Shown: piece after piece, positions 1 to 7,797 of the stretch
How the letters are laid out: each line of letters starts with the position of its first letter
Position numbering within the stretch: position 1 is the first letter of the stretch
NCBI RefSeq assembly: GCF_001650695.1
Contig: NZ_LWQS01000068.1
Span: forward strand, 1-38,728
Reading direction: 5' to 3'
Length of the DNA: 38,728 nucleotides
Source: Chloroflexus islandicus
Lineage (GTDB): Bacteria > Chloroflexota > Chloroflexia > Chloroflexales > Chloroflexaceae
The notes under the pieces: generated by a model
Database searches by the model: none
Told to the model about the DNA's origin: nothing
Seen by the model: only the letters and a program-made list of their open reading frames with translations
Made by a program: the position numbers and the translations under genes

Positions 1-160
1 TCTGGGGGTGAGGGCCAGCAGCCCGCGCAGCGGGCTTCGTAAGCCTAGCCCGGCCCTTCAGGGCCGGGGATTAACGCCAGTGCGGCACCTCGTTGCCCCT
101 CCCCCGCTGGGGGAGGGGCGATCCCTCTCCCCCAACTCCCGATCCCGCCGCACGGCGGCG
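1..160. repeat. Dispersed hairpin repeat, partial copy at left edge
   Basis: Bases 1-70 match, with small differences, the units at about 38430-38550 and 38640-38715. They share the run GGGGGTGAGGGCCAGCAGCC, the hairpin AGCCCGCGCAGCGGGCT and the hairpin around CCCGGCCC/GGGCCGGG. Bases about 98-120 add another GC-rich stem (CCCCTCCCCC/GGGGGAGGGG). Reading frames through here are low-complexity Arg/Pro/Ser translations and are not credible genes. Confidence 0.75.
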
Positions 161-170
161 CAGCCCCTTC

Positions 171-298
171 CTGTCATTGCGAGGGGGCGTAGCCCCCGAA
201 GCAATCTCCCGCTTTCACGTAGACCCATGGTTGGCAGACATCCCTCCCGCTCTAGCAGGGGATTGCGTCGCCGCGCGCAGCGCGGCTCGCAATGACAG
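171..298. repeat. Inverted repeat with TGTCATTGCGAG ends
   Basis: TGTCATTGCGAG at 172-183 is exactly mirrored by CTCGCAATGACA at 286-297, with inner partial pairing (GAAGCAATCTCCC against GGGGATTGCGTCG). Imperfect palindromes with this TGTCATTGCGAG core occur as non-coding dispersed repeats in many bacterial genomes. No transposase is present, so it is either a MITE-like or REP-like element. Confidence 0.65.
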
Positions 299-324
299 CC
301 GAGGTGCGGCGGTTCTCAGAATAC

Positions 325-358
325 CCAACAGCCCAGCATCAAACTGCTGGGCTGTTGG
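325..358. terminator. 14-bp perfect hairpin downstream of the small unknown gene
   Basis: CCAACAGCCCAGCA (325-338) pairs perfectly with TGCTGGGCTGTTGG (345-358) around the 6-base loop TCAAAC. It lies about 30 bases past the stop of the minus-strand gene ending at 391. No T-tract follows on either strand, so it could be an RNA-end or stability hairpin and not a classical intrinsic terminator. Confidence 0.4.
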
Positions 359-390
359 AGCGGGTGCTAACGTTGCTGCGAAGTAATGGA

Positions 391-717
391 TCAATTCGAT
401 ATTTCAATACCTAGAATGCTATCCCATGGAATAAAGGTGACCTTTGTAGAGCTGACATCTACTAAACCACAAGCGCTATCTTCATCGATAATGTAGTCAA
501 CCGCCCATATATCGATAGTTCGCGCTGAACTCCAACTCGGCTGAGAAAAGACTCTAATTGGCTTTGCGCTACTGCTATTGGCAGAAGCAGGTTTCGCTAG
601 TGGACGATACACTTTAGCATCTTCCGGTATCCTACCAATAATTTCCGACAACTCTGCCGTTGATACAGGGACAAGCCAACGCTTGATGAGCGCCCGCCAC
701 TGATTGCCAATGCTCAC
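391..717 (-). CDS. Hypothetical protein, 108 aa
   Basis: I do not recognise this family. The protein is acidic toward its C-terminus, has no membrane segment or signal peptide, and has a Ser-rich stretch in the middle (around residues 48-66). A longer frame exists from a TTG at 783, but that TTG belongs to a TTGACA promoter box. The GTG at 717-715 is preceded by a perfect AGGAGG six bases upstream (724-729), so I choose GTG. It stands alone, upstream of a hairpin at 325-358 and downstream of a broken toxin-antitoxin pair, which is typical accessory-island company. Function is unknown. Confidence 0.6.
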   Translation of the reverse strand: MSIGNQWRALIKRWLVPVSTAELSEIIGRIPEDAKVYRPLAKPASANSSSAKPIRVFSQPSWSSARTIDIWAVDYIIDEDSACGLVDVSSTKVTFIPWDSILGIEISN

Positions 718-756
718 CCTAAACCTCCTGTTCTCTTTGCCCGACCGGATACTACC

Positions 757-783
757 ATCATATACGACATTTTTTTCTGTCAA
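757..783 (-). promoter_or_regulatory. Candidate sigma70-type promoter of the 108-aa gene
   Basis: On the minus strand a consensus TTGACA (778-783) is followed after 15 bases by TATGAT (757-762). The spacer is shorter than the optimal 17. Transcription would start near 750, leaving a leader of about 30 bases with the AGGAGG ribosome site. This supports the GTG start at 717. Confidence 0.5.
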
Positions 784-852
784 GATTTAGCGGGGCAAAG
801 AAAGGGGAGAGATTAGCGCGCCGATCTGAGAGATCGAATGAGCAGGCAAAGA

Positions 853-1259
853 CTATTGCGGCCGCCCTGCTGCAAGGTACGATTGTAACCGATTCAACAC
901 GGCGTCTTTCACCATGGTTGCCCACGCGACGGCCTGCGCAACCATGGCTCGATCAACTATTTCAGCGCCGGGATAACGAAAATCAACCCCAAATGGGGTA
1001 AGCAATTCTGCATCGGCCAATTCTTGCGGTAAAGCGGCATCGGCTTGAGCGGCCAATTTCAACAGATAGCCAATATCGTGCGTTTTGGGAAAAGGGATTT
1101 GGTAGCGAACAAGGAGGGCTTTCAACCATTTTTCAGCCGCTTGTTGGGCGTGAAATGCGACGGCATAATAATCTGTTTGGTTTACCCCAATAACACCTCT
1201 GCCGCAAAACGATCGGCTTCAGCCTTCCGCAGCCACTCTTGCACAAAATCCCAGCGCAC
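853..1259 (-). pseudogene. HEPN-domain protein, frame broken by one base
   Basis: Two minus-strand frames together give one HEPN-domain protein (PF05168 type). The first part, from GTG 1259, reads VRWDFVQEWLRKAEADRFAA and ends at a TAA right after a GGGG run (about 1186-1183). The second frame continues with DYYAVAFHAQQAAEKWLKAL and then a PKTHD motif characteristic of the family. Adding one G in the GGGG run restores a continuous protein of about 135 aa. The gene begins 4 bases after the stop of the MNT nucleotidyltransferase, the usual order of MNT/HEPN (type VII) toxin-antitoxin pairs, where HEPN is the RNase-like toxin. It may be a real inactivation, a homopolymer sequencing error, or a -1 slip site. 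Confidence 0.75.
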
Positions 1260-1263
1260 TTGC

Positions 1264-1611
1264 TCAGCGCTGCGCGGCATACACGATGCTCCCCCAACGA
1301 TGGGCCGGATACGCTAATCCGCCAACGACATCTTTGGTTTCTTCAAATTCAGTCGTGCTCATAAACACGATTTGCAGGGCAAAACCTGCTTCCTCGCGCA
1401 ATGGCCGCGTTAAACGCCATGCTTCTAAACGCGGCGGCGGCAGCGGCGTCACCACAAGTAAATCAACGTCGCTATCTTCACGCGGCTGGCCATAGGCTTG
1501 CGATCCGTAGAGAATCACACGCTCTGCATGAAATTGTTTGCCAAGCCGCTCAGCAACCGTCCGGATCCATTCGATAGGCACGGTTACGCGCGATTGGTTC
1601 GTGGGTGTCAT
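1264..1611 (-). CDS. MNT-type minimal nucleotidyltransferase (antitoxin of MNT/HEPN pair)
   Basis: This 115-aa protein has the minimal nucleotidyltransferase signature: GSQAYG at residues 36-41 followed by DSDVDLLVV, giving the G-S-X10-D-X-D metal-binding motif with D48 and D50. The length is typical of MNT proteins. In characterised MNT/HEPN systems this partner adds AMP to the HEPN toxin and neutralises it. The ATG at 1611 is well placed about 36 bases downstream of the predicted start of a near-consensus promoter, although the ribosome site is weak. The HEPN partner follows almost directly but is frame-disrupted, so the pair may be decaying. Confidence 0.85.
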   Translation of the reverse strand: MTPTNQSRVTVPIEWIRTVAERLGKQFHAERVILYGSQAYGQPREDSDVDLLVVTPLPPPRLEAWRLTRPLREEAGFALQIVFMSTTEFEETKDVVGGLAYPAHRWGSIVYAAQR

Positions 1612-1653
1612 AGGTCTTTAAGCCAGTCGGTTGATGAAAACTCTTGTTTGGTT

Positions 1654-1682
1654 AGTATATAAAAGCTATCAAAGACTGTCAA
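1654..1682 (-). promoter_or_regulatory. Near-consensus sigma70-type promoter for the MNT/HEPN operon
   Basis: On the minus strand TTGACA (1677-1682) and TATACT (1654-1659) are separated by exactly 17 bases. The -35 box is perfect and the -10 box matches five of six positions. The predicted start near 1647 gives a short leader to the ATG at 1611. Confidence 0.7.
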
Positions 1683-1689
1683 AGAGTGC

Positions 1690-4137
1690 TCATCCTCCTT
1701 CACCTCCTATCTCACCACCCGGCCAGCGGTAGCGCACTCCCGGCGGCAAGCGCAGCGTCTCGTCGCCGAGCCGGCCCAGTCCAAAGGTCGCGCCATCGGC
1801 GCTGCGCTCCAGCCGGGCATAGTCCGTCCACTGCACGATCCAGCCGTTGCGGAGGATGTCGCCGCTGAGCGGTTGGCCGAGGCTGGTCAGCAGCTCTGCC
1901 GGAACGGCATAGCCGGGGCAGAGAGTATCTGCCGAGGTTCCATCAGCACAGTGCGCGCTGCGATTCGTTTCAGCGAGATACAATTCTCTACCCAACGGGC
2001 GAAGGTGGATGGCACTGCCGTGTGTTTCGAGACATACCCGTTCAAAGCATTGCAACCATCCCCACCCAAACGGCACCGCCGGCGTGAGCGGCCAGCCGGC
2101 CCGTTCGACCGCGCCGAGTTCGGCCCATGTTTGCAGCAAGCGCGCCGGCACGAAATAGCCGGTTTCGGCGAAGAAGGCGCCGCCTTGCCCTTCGACCGCC
2201 AGCGTAGCTACCGGCTGCGGCGCGATCAGGTCGTTCCCGGCCCGATCGCGCAAGCCAACGGCCAGTTGGTACGTGCCGGGCAGCAGTTCGAGCGGTAACG
2301 CGATCGGTTGCATGTGTTCGATGGGAGCGGCGGTTGGCCAGCGCGCCGGCGGCAGCGCGCCGTAGAGCAAAGGCAGCTCGCTGTGGGCAGCGACGCGGTC
2401 GCCGGCAAAGAGCACCCGCACTACAACAGTCAGACCTTCCGCCGGTTGCGGCGCGATCCGCTGCCACTGTAAACTGAGCGCGATCAGTTGGCCGGGTTCG
2501 TAGGCCGCGCCGAGCGGCGGGGCCAGTTGCACCCCGGCCAGTTGCACCCCGCCTGTCGCCACCGGCTGCAACGGCGGCTGGGCCGGCCCGGTGGCGACCG
2601 GACGGTAGCGGTCGATCACGCCAAGCGAACCGTCTTGGGCGTAGCGGTGGCGAATGATCGCGATCATCTCTGGGGTCAGCCAGTTGCCAAGGTAGTCGAG
2701 CAAGACCAGCGGTAGCTCGCCGTTAGCCAGCTCACGCAGGATAGCGGTCTGATCGGCGAGCCCTTGATCGAGCAACTGGCGAAACTCGAACACCGGGATG
2801 CGAGCGGTGACGCCAGCGCCACTAGCCAGACCGGGCAAGTCGGTGAAGATGACTGGGCCGGCAGCTTGGGCTTCGGCGGCGAGGGAGGCATCGACGCGAG
2901 CCAGCGCCGCCAACACTGCCGCTTCGCGCTGCGCATCGGCCCACACCCCGTATTGACCGACCACCATGCGCGGCGGGCTCGGTTCGATCAACCCCGCCGG
3001 ACGCAGCCGGTTGGCGTCCCACAACGGCGGGTAGTAGAGCAGGCTCGCGATGAGCAACGTACTCAACCCAGCCAGCGCCGCCGCGCTAGGCCAGTGCGAC
3101 CGGGGAGCGCCGGCCAGCGTGCGCCATCCGATCCCGGTCAGCCAAATCAGGCCGGCGTACCATTCAAAGAAGTAGTTGGCATACGCGCCGACCTTGCCCA
3201 CGCCGATCGCGCCAAGCGTGCCGGCCAGCAGATAAGCGAGGGCCGGAATCAGAGCTACCCGCTGCCCGGCGCGCCACGCCACCACCGTACCGATCAGCGC
3301 CGTAAGCAGCAATGGCCAGCGCAAGGCCAATTGCTGCCGCCAAAACTCAACCGCCAGCGCCAGCTCCCAGCGGTTGGCGTTGGCCGCCACCACGTGCAGC
3401 AAAAACCACCCCTGCGTCACCCACGCCAACCCCGCCACCACCCCGCCGCCAGCCAGCGCCGCCGTCGCGAGAAAGGCCAGCAAGGCGCGACGGGCATGCG
3501 CTTCGGGGTGGGAACGGAGTTGGATCCATCCGGCGAGCAGGAGCACACCGGCAGCCAGCGGCCCGGCGATCAGCGACGGCTTGGTCAAGAGGCAGCCAAC
3601 CGCCAAGAGACCGGCCAGCGCGCCGCGCCAGATCGGCGGCAGCCGCTCGTGGCCGGCCACCCACACGGCCCACAACCCCAACGCCACGCCGAGCAAATCC
3701 ACCCGCATCAGCGGCATCCACTCGCGCACCACCGGCACGGCCAGCCAGAACAGCGCCAGCCATGCCCCGCGCTTCCCAATCAGCGCCGCCAGCGCCGCAG
3801 CGCTCGCCAGCGCGCCAAACAACGCCACCAGCCTCCCCGCCGCCAGCGGCGCGCCGGTGAGCCACGACATCCCGGCGCTCAGCAAGAGGTACAGCGGCGG
3901 ATAATTGACGATCAAAAATGGCGCTTGGGCTGGATCAGCGTAGAGACGCCAGATCGGTTCACCGCCGGCCAAGCGGCTCACCTGCGCCAACAGCGGCCCT
4001 TCACCGTAATCGAGCGGGAAAGGGAAAGCGAGCAACAACCGAACGTGCTCAGCAGCGTACCACAGATAGAGCGCCAGCAACCCGGCCAGCGCGCCGAGCA
4101 TCACCCAATGCAACCAACGTAAGGCAGAACGTCTCAT
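1690..4137 (-). CDS. Large GT-C type membrane glycosyltransferase with C-terminal soluble domain
   Basis: The 815-aa protein starts with a membrane anchor. Near its N-terminus is an acidic loop with PLDYGEG followed by about ten further hydrophobic segments to roughly residue 370, the layout of GT39/PMT-like GT-C enzymes that use polyprenyl-linked sugars outside the cytoplasmic membrane. The remaining half is soluble: a beta-rich segment (LAGVQLAPPLG, then LPGTYQLAVGLRD) and a C-terminal part with four cysteines. A TTG 24 bases upstream would add eight residues; the ATG at 4137 begins the natural MRRSALRW anchor and is preferred. No ribosome site is obvious. It is transcribed away from the aminotransferase gene, with a 60-base shared promoter region. 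Substrate is unknown; family assignment is by topology and the DYGEG loop. Confidence 0.65.
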   Translation of the reverse strand: MRRSALRWLHWVMLGALAGLLALYLWYAAEHVRLLLAFPFPLDYGEGPLLAQVSRLAGGEPIWRLYADPAQAPFLIVNYPPLYLLLSAGMSWLTGAPLAAGRLVALFGALASAAALAALIGKRGAWLALFWLAVPVVREWMPLMRVDLLGVALGLWAVWVAGHERLPPIWRGALAGLLAVGCLLTKPSLIAGPLAAGVLLLAGWIQLRSHPEAHARRALLAFLATAALAGGGVVAGLAWVTQGWFLLHVVAANANRWELALAVEFWRQQLALRWPLLLTALIGTVVAWRAGQRVALIPALAYLLAGTLGAIGVGKVGAYANYFFEWYAGLIWLTGIGWRTLAGAPRSHWPSAAALAGLSTLLIASLLYYPPLWDANRLRPAGLIEPSPPRMVVGQYGVWADAQREAAVLAALARVDASLAAEAQAAGPVIFTDLPGLASGAGVTARIPVFEFRQLLDQGLADQTAILRELANGELPLVLLDYLGNWLTPEMIAIIRHRYAQDGSLGVIDRYRPVATGPAQPPLQPVATGGVQLAGVQLAPPLGAAYEPGQLIALSLQWQRIAPQPAEGLTVVVRVLFAGDRVAAHSELPLLYGALPPARWPTAAPIEHMQPIALPLELLPGTYQLAVGLRDRAGNDLIAPQPVATLAVEGQGGAFFAETGYFVPARLLQTWAELGAVERAGWPLTPAVPFGWGWLQCFERVCLETHGSAIHLRPLGRELYLAETNRSAHCADGTSADTLCPGYAVPAELLTSLGQPLSGDILRNGWIVQWTDYARLERSADGATFGLGRLGDETLRLPPGVRYRWPGGEIGGEGG

Positions 4138-4197
4138 GGTAAGATAGAACTCGCTGAGCAATGGCGCTCAGCCACGATACCACTAAGGAGAGCCTCT

Positions 4198-5358
4198 ATG
4201 ACCAGCCAGCGCATTGCGCGGCGCATCCGCGCCGTCCCGCCATCGGGCATTCGCCGCTTCTTCGATATTGCCGCCACCATGCCCGACGTGATCTCACTCG
4301 GTGTCGGCGAGCCTGATTTTATCACGCCGGAGCATATTCGCGCCGCCGGCCAAGCCTCAATTGACCGCACCACCGCCTACACCTCCAACTCTGGCCTGCT
4401 CGAACTGCGCGTCGCGCTGGCCGAGCACCTCAACCGCCGCTATGGGGTGCAGTACGACCCCGAAACCGAGCTGCTGATCACCGTCGGCGTCAGCGAAGCG
4501 ATGCTCGGCGCCGCGCTGGCCCTGCTCGACCCCGGCGACGAGGTGCTGATGCCGGAGCCATGCTTTGTCTCTTACCCGGCATGCGTCACCTTCGCCGATG
4601 CGCGCGTCGTTTATGTCCCAACCAGCGTCGCCGACGGCTTTCAAGTGACCGGCGCGGCGCTGGAAGCAGCGGTCACGCCGCGCACCAAAGCGATCCTGAT
4701 CGGCTATCCCAACAACCCGACCGGCGCGGTGCTCAGCCGCGAACGGCTGTTGGAAGTGGCAGCGGTAGCCGAACGCCACGACCTAATCGTCATCTCAGAT
4801 GAGATCTACGACCGGCTGGTCTACGGTGTCGAGCACACCTGCTTCGCGGCCCTGCCCGGCATGCGCGAGCGCACCGTGCTGCTCGGCGGCTTCTCGAAAG
4901 CCTACGCTATGACCGGCTGGCGGCTAGGCTGGCTCGCCGCTCCGGCTGAAATCACCGCCGCGGTGCGCAAGTTCCACCAGTACGCGATTATGTCGGCCCC
5001 AACCATGAGCCAGTACGCTGGCCTTGAAGCCATCTTGCACGGCGAAGAGGCGGTGCAAGAGATGGTGCGTGAATACGACCGCCGCCGCAAGGTGATCGTG
5101 GCTGGCCTCAACAGCATTGGCCTGCCCACTTTCGAGCCGCAAGGCGCTTTCTACGCCTTCCCGCAGATCAGCCATCTCGGTCTGAGCAGCGAAGCGTTCT
5201 GCGAGCAGTTGCTGCACAGCGAGCAGGTGGCCGTCGTGCCGGGAGACGCCTTCGGGCCAAGCGGGGCCGGTTACGTGCGCGCTTGTTACGCCACCGCAAT
5301 GAACAAGATCGAAGAGGCATTGGAACGGATTGAGCGATTCGTCCGCCGGATTGGGTAG
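4198..5358 (+). CDS. Pyridoxal-phosphate aminotransferase, class I/II (AspC/PatA-like)
   Basis: This 386-aa cytosolic enzyme shows all fold-type I aminotransferase landmarks. They are the N-terminal GVGEPDF, PNNPTG at 171-176 (N173), DEIYD at 201-205 (D201, Y204 contacting PLP), and GFSKAYAMTGWR with the Schiff-base lysine K234 and R242. The C-terminal GYVRACYA carries the substrate-carboxylate arginine. Length is standard for the aspartate/aromatic subgroup. AAGGAG lies seven bases before the ATG. It leads a unit with a 24-base gap to the next gene. The donor amino acid cannot be told from sequence; aspartate or a hydrophobic amino acid is likely. Confidence 0.9.
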   Translation: MTSQRIARRIRAVPPSGIRRFFDIAATMPDVISLGVGEPDFITPEHIRAAGQASIDRTTAYTSNSGLLELRVALAEHLNRRYGVQYDPETELLITVGVSEAMLGAALALLDPGDEVLMPEPCFVSYPACVTFADARVVYVPTSVADGFQVTGAALEAAVTPRTKAILIGYPNNPTGAVLSRERLLEVAAVAERHDLIVISDEIYDRLVYGVEHTCFAALPGMRERTVLLGGFSKAYAMTGWRLGWLAAPAEITAAVRKFHQYAIMSAPTMSQYAGLEAILHGEEAVQEMVREYDRRRKVIVAGLNSIGLPTFEPQGAFYAFPQISHLGLSSEAFCEQLLHSEQVAVVPGDAFGPSGAGYVRACYATAMNKIEEALERIERFVRRIG

Positions 5359-5382
5359 GGGCGACACACACCGAGGTACACT

Positions 5383-5700
5383 ATGCCATCGCGCAACAAC
5401 GAGACCGCCACCGAACTACGCTGCTCGCTCACCGGACGGCCACTCACGCCGGAAGAGGCCTATTGGGCGCCGCCGCTGATCACTGCCCGCGAGTTGGTGA
5501 CCACCTTTTTCAAAACGCTGTTCACCAACCCGGCAGCGCTAGGCGCGATCTTTCTCAGCGAATTGCCCGACGTCCCCTACGCCCCTGAAGCGCGCCCGCT
5601 GCTGGCCCGCCGCCGTTCGGTTGAACAGGCCAAGTTGCTGGCGCTCTTGCTGGTGATTGCAATCGTGGTCGTTGGGTTGATCTTCTGGCTGGTGCGGTGA
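5383..5700 (+). CDS. Small tail-anchored membrane protein, unknown function
   Basis: The 105-aa protein has a soluble N-terminal part (CSLTGRPLTPEEAYWAPP) and one hydrophobic segment at about 82-104 (LLALLLVIAIVVVGLIFWLV), so it is probably tail-anchored with the N-terminus in the cytoplasm. A GAGG lies eight bases before the ATG. Its stop overlaps the GTG start of the next gene (GTGA), so translation of the two is probably coupled. I do not recognise the family. The coupling suggests it works with, or is co-regulated with, the downstream GT-C membrane protein. Confidence 0.75.
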   Translation: MPSRNNETATELRCSLTGRPLTPEEAYWAPPLITARELVTTFFKTLFTNPAALGAIFLSELPDVPYAPEARPLLARRRSVEQAKLLALLLVIAIVVVGLIFWLVR

Positions 5701-7772
5701 ACGAGCACGACGTTCGCCCAACAACAATGCTCTCTAATCCCGCCGCGCAGCATCCGCTCGTCGCGCTCAGCGCGGGCCGGCGCTGGTTGCTGAGCGGATT
5801 GCTGCTGGCAGCGATCGTAGCTTGGCTCCCCGCCGGACGGGTGTTATTGGCGACCGGCTTGTGGCTGATCGCGCCGGGGTACCTGCTCGAACGCAGCATG
5901 CCCGGCCCGCGCCCGCCGTGGCTACTGCGGGTCACGCTATGGGTGGGTATCAGCCTGAGCCTTGTGCCGCTTGGGTACCTGTGGGTCACGGCGGTGGGCG
6001 GATCATTGCCGGCGCCGGTGCTGATCATTAGCGCCATCCTGCTGGCGCTAGCAGCAAGTTGGGCGGCGTGGCGCGACCTTGCCGGCGTGCAGGGCCAGCC
6101 ATCCGCCGCGACGTGGCTGCTGATGATTGTGCTGGCGATCGGCGCATGGCTGCGGGCCGAACAGATCGCCGATCTCGCCCTGCCAGCGTGGGTCGATTCG
6201 GTGCATCACGCCCTGATGGTGCGCGTCGCCGTCGAAACCGGGCGCGCGCCGTGGACGCTCACCCCTTACCTGCCGGTGGTCGAGATGCCCTACCACTGGG
6301 GCTATCACGTGGTGATCGCGGCGGCTTGGCATCTGAGCGGCGGTGCATTGCCCGACGTGATGCTCTGGAGCGGGCAGTTGCTCAACTGGTTACAGAATGT
6401 GGCCGCGGCAGCGCTGGCGCTGCTCTGGTGGCGGCGACCGAGTGCGGCGGTGGTGGCCGCTGCGATCGTTGGTTGCATCTCGTGGATGCCAGCGTATTAT
6501 GTTTCGTGGGGCCGCTACACCCAACTGACCGGCTTGTTGCTGCTGGCAGCGCTGGCGATTGCGTGGCAACAGTGGCTTGACAGCACCCACCGCCGTGAAC
6601 GCACCGGTTGGCTGGCGCTGGCGGCGCTGATCGCGGCCGGGTTGAGCCTCGTTCACATGCGCATCTTCGTCTTTGGCGGCGCGCTGCTCGCGGCGCAGAG
6701 CATCGTATGGAGCTTGCGCCAATCGCGACGCACCATCATCGCGCACGTCGCGCAAGCATTGCTGGCCGGTATCGCTGCGGTGGCATTAGCTGGGCCATGG
6801 TGGTGGCTGCTGCTGCGCCGGGTGCTAGTACCGGCGGCAGCTGGCGCCCAAAGCCTCACCACCGGCGGTTCGTATGCCCAGCTCAACTACGATCTGATGT
6901 GGATCGGCCCAAACGAATGGCTGGTAGCGCTAGCCTTGATCAGCGGCGCCATTGGCGTGGCCCGCCGGCAAGCCGCTACCGCGGTGCTTATGCTCTGGGT
7001 GGGAGGGTTAGCAGTGCTGACCAACCCATGGCTGGTTAGCTATCTCGCGCCGCCGGCAGGTCTTGCCCTTCTGATTTACAGCCTCACGCAGCGCAAGTGG
7101 CTGTGGAGCGGTGTTGGTGTGCTCTTGCTGGCGATCAACCCGGCGACCGTGCGCTTGCCCTTCCTCTGGCTGTTGCCAGTTGACATTGCTGCGATCAGTC
7201 TCTTTCTCCCCCTCAGCAGCCTGATCAGCGGCGGGGTAGCGTTGATCTGGCCGGCCCAGCGCCGCTGGTGGCAGATTGGCGGCACGGCGGTATTACTGGG
7301 GCTGGCGTTGTGGGGTGCCAACCAACAGCGCGCCATCGTCAACCCCATCACCGTCTTAGCGACGGCTGCCGACCGAGAAGCAATCGCGTGGGTGGCTGGC
7401 AACACCGACCCTACGGCCCGCTTTTTGATCAACGCTGCGCCATGGCTCCCGGGAGTCGCCCGCGGCAACGATGGCGGCTGGTGGATCATGCCGCTCACCG
7501 GGAGGTGGACGAGTACGCCACCGGCGCTGTTTGTGTATGGCGATGCGGCATCAGTCCAAGCTACGCGCCAACGCAGCCAACAGATCATCGACTACGGGAA
7601 CGGGCAAGCGATCGATCTCGAGCGCTTGATTGCTACTGAGCAGATCGACTACATCTACACTTCACCCAAGGGGCCGCTGCGTCCCGAACTCTTTGCTAGC
7701 CGGCCCGGCTATGAGGTAGCGTTTGCCGAAGGGGGTGTGGTAATCTATCGGGTTGCACCTGATCGGAGATAA
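5697..7772 (+). CDS. Polytopic GT-C like membrane protein, paralogue of the 15049-17085 gene
   Basis: This 691-aa protein has about a dozen hydrophobic segments and a soluble C-terminal part from about residue 560. Landmarks are VDSVHHALMVRVAVETG, YHWGYH, the motif PAYYVSWGRYTQL, and GNDGGWWIMPLTGR near the C-terminus. The last two recur almost unchanged in the protein at 15049-17085, so the two are paralogues. The acidic first extracytoplasmic loop and overall topology fit polyprenyl-sugar-dependent GT-C enzymes, but no reaction can be assigned. The GTG start at 5697 overlaps the previous stop; an ATG at 5727 is an alternative. It closes the unit begun by the aminotransferase. Confidence 0.75.
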   Translation: MNEHDVRPTTMLSNPAAQHPLVALSAGRRWLLSGLLLAAIVAWLPAGRVLLATGLWLIAPGYLLERSMPGPRPPWLLRVTLWVGISLSLVPLGYLWVTAVGGSLPAPVLIISAILLALAASWAAWRDLAGVQGQPSAATWLLMIVLAIGAWLRAEQIADLALPAWVDSVHHALMVRVAVETGRAPWTLTPYLPVVEMPYHWGYHVVIAAAWHLSGGALPDVMLWSGQLLNWLQNVAAAALALLWWRRPSAAVVAAAIVGCISWMPAYYVSWGRYTQLTGLLLLAALAIAWQQWLDSTHRRERTGWLALAALIAAGLSLVHMRIFVFGGALLAAQSIVWSLRQSRRTIIAHVAQALLAGIAAVALAGPWWWLLLRRVLVPAAAGAQSLTTGGSYAQLNYDLMWIGPNEWLVALALISGAIGVARRQAATAVLMLWVGGLAVLTNPWLVSYLAPPAGLALLIYSLTQRKWLWSGVGVLLLAINPATVRLPFLWLLPVDIAAISLFLPLSSLISGGVALIWPAQRRWWQIGGTAVLLGLALWGANQQRAIVNPITVLATAADREAIAWVAGNTDPTARFLINAAPWLPGVARGNDGGWWIMPLTGRWTSTPPALFVYGDAASVQATRQRSQQIIDYGNGQAIDLERLIATEQIDYIYTSPKGPLRPELFASRPGYEVAFAEGGVVIYRVAPDRR

Positions 7773-7797
7773 TCAGCCGTAACGCGCTTTGTGACCT

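Noticed and set aside
171-298. Complete insertion sequence
   Set aside because: Inverted ends are present but the 127-base interior cannot encode a transposase; no target duplication is evident.
8-386. Two overlapping plus-strand frames of 95 and 97 codons
   Set aside because: Both run through GC-rich repeat hairpins, are Arg/Pro/Ser-rich in composition, and lack ribosome sites.
2764-4122. 452-codon plus-strand frame opposite the membrane glycosyltransferase
   Set aside because: It is the antisense shadow of a high-GC gene: Gln/Arg/Pro-rich, no domain, while the minus strand has clear membrane segments.
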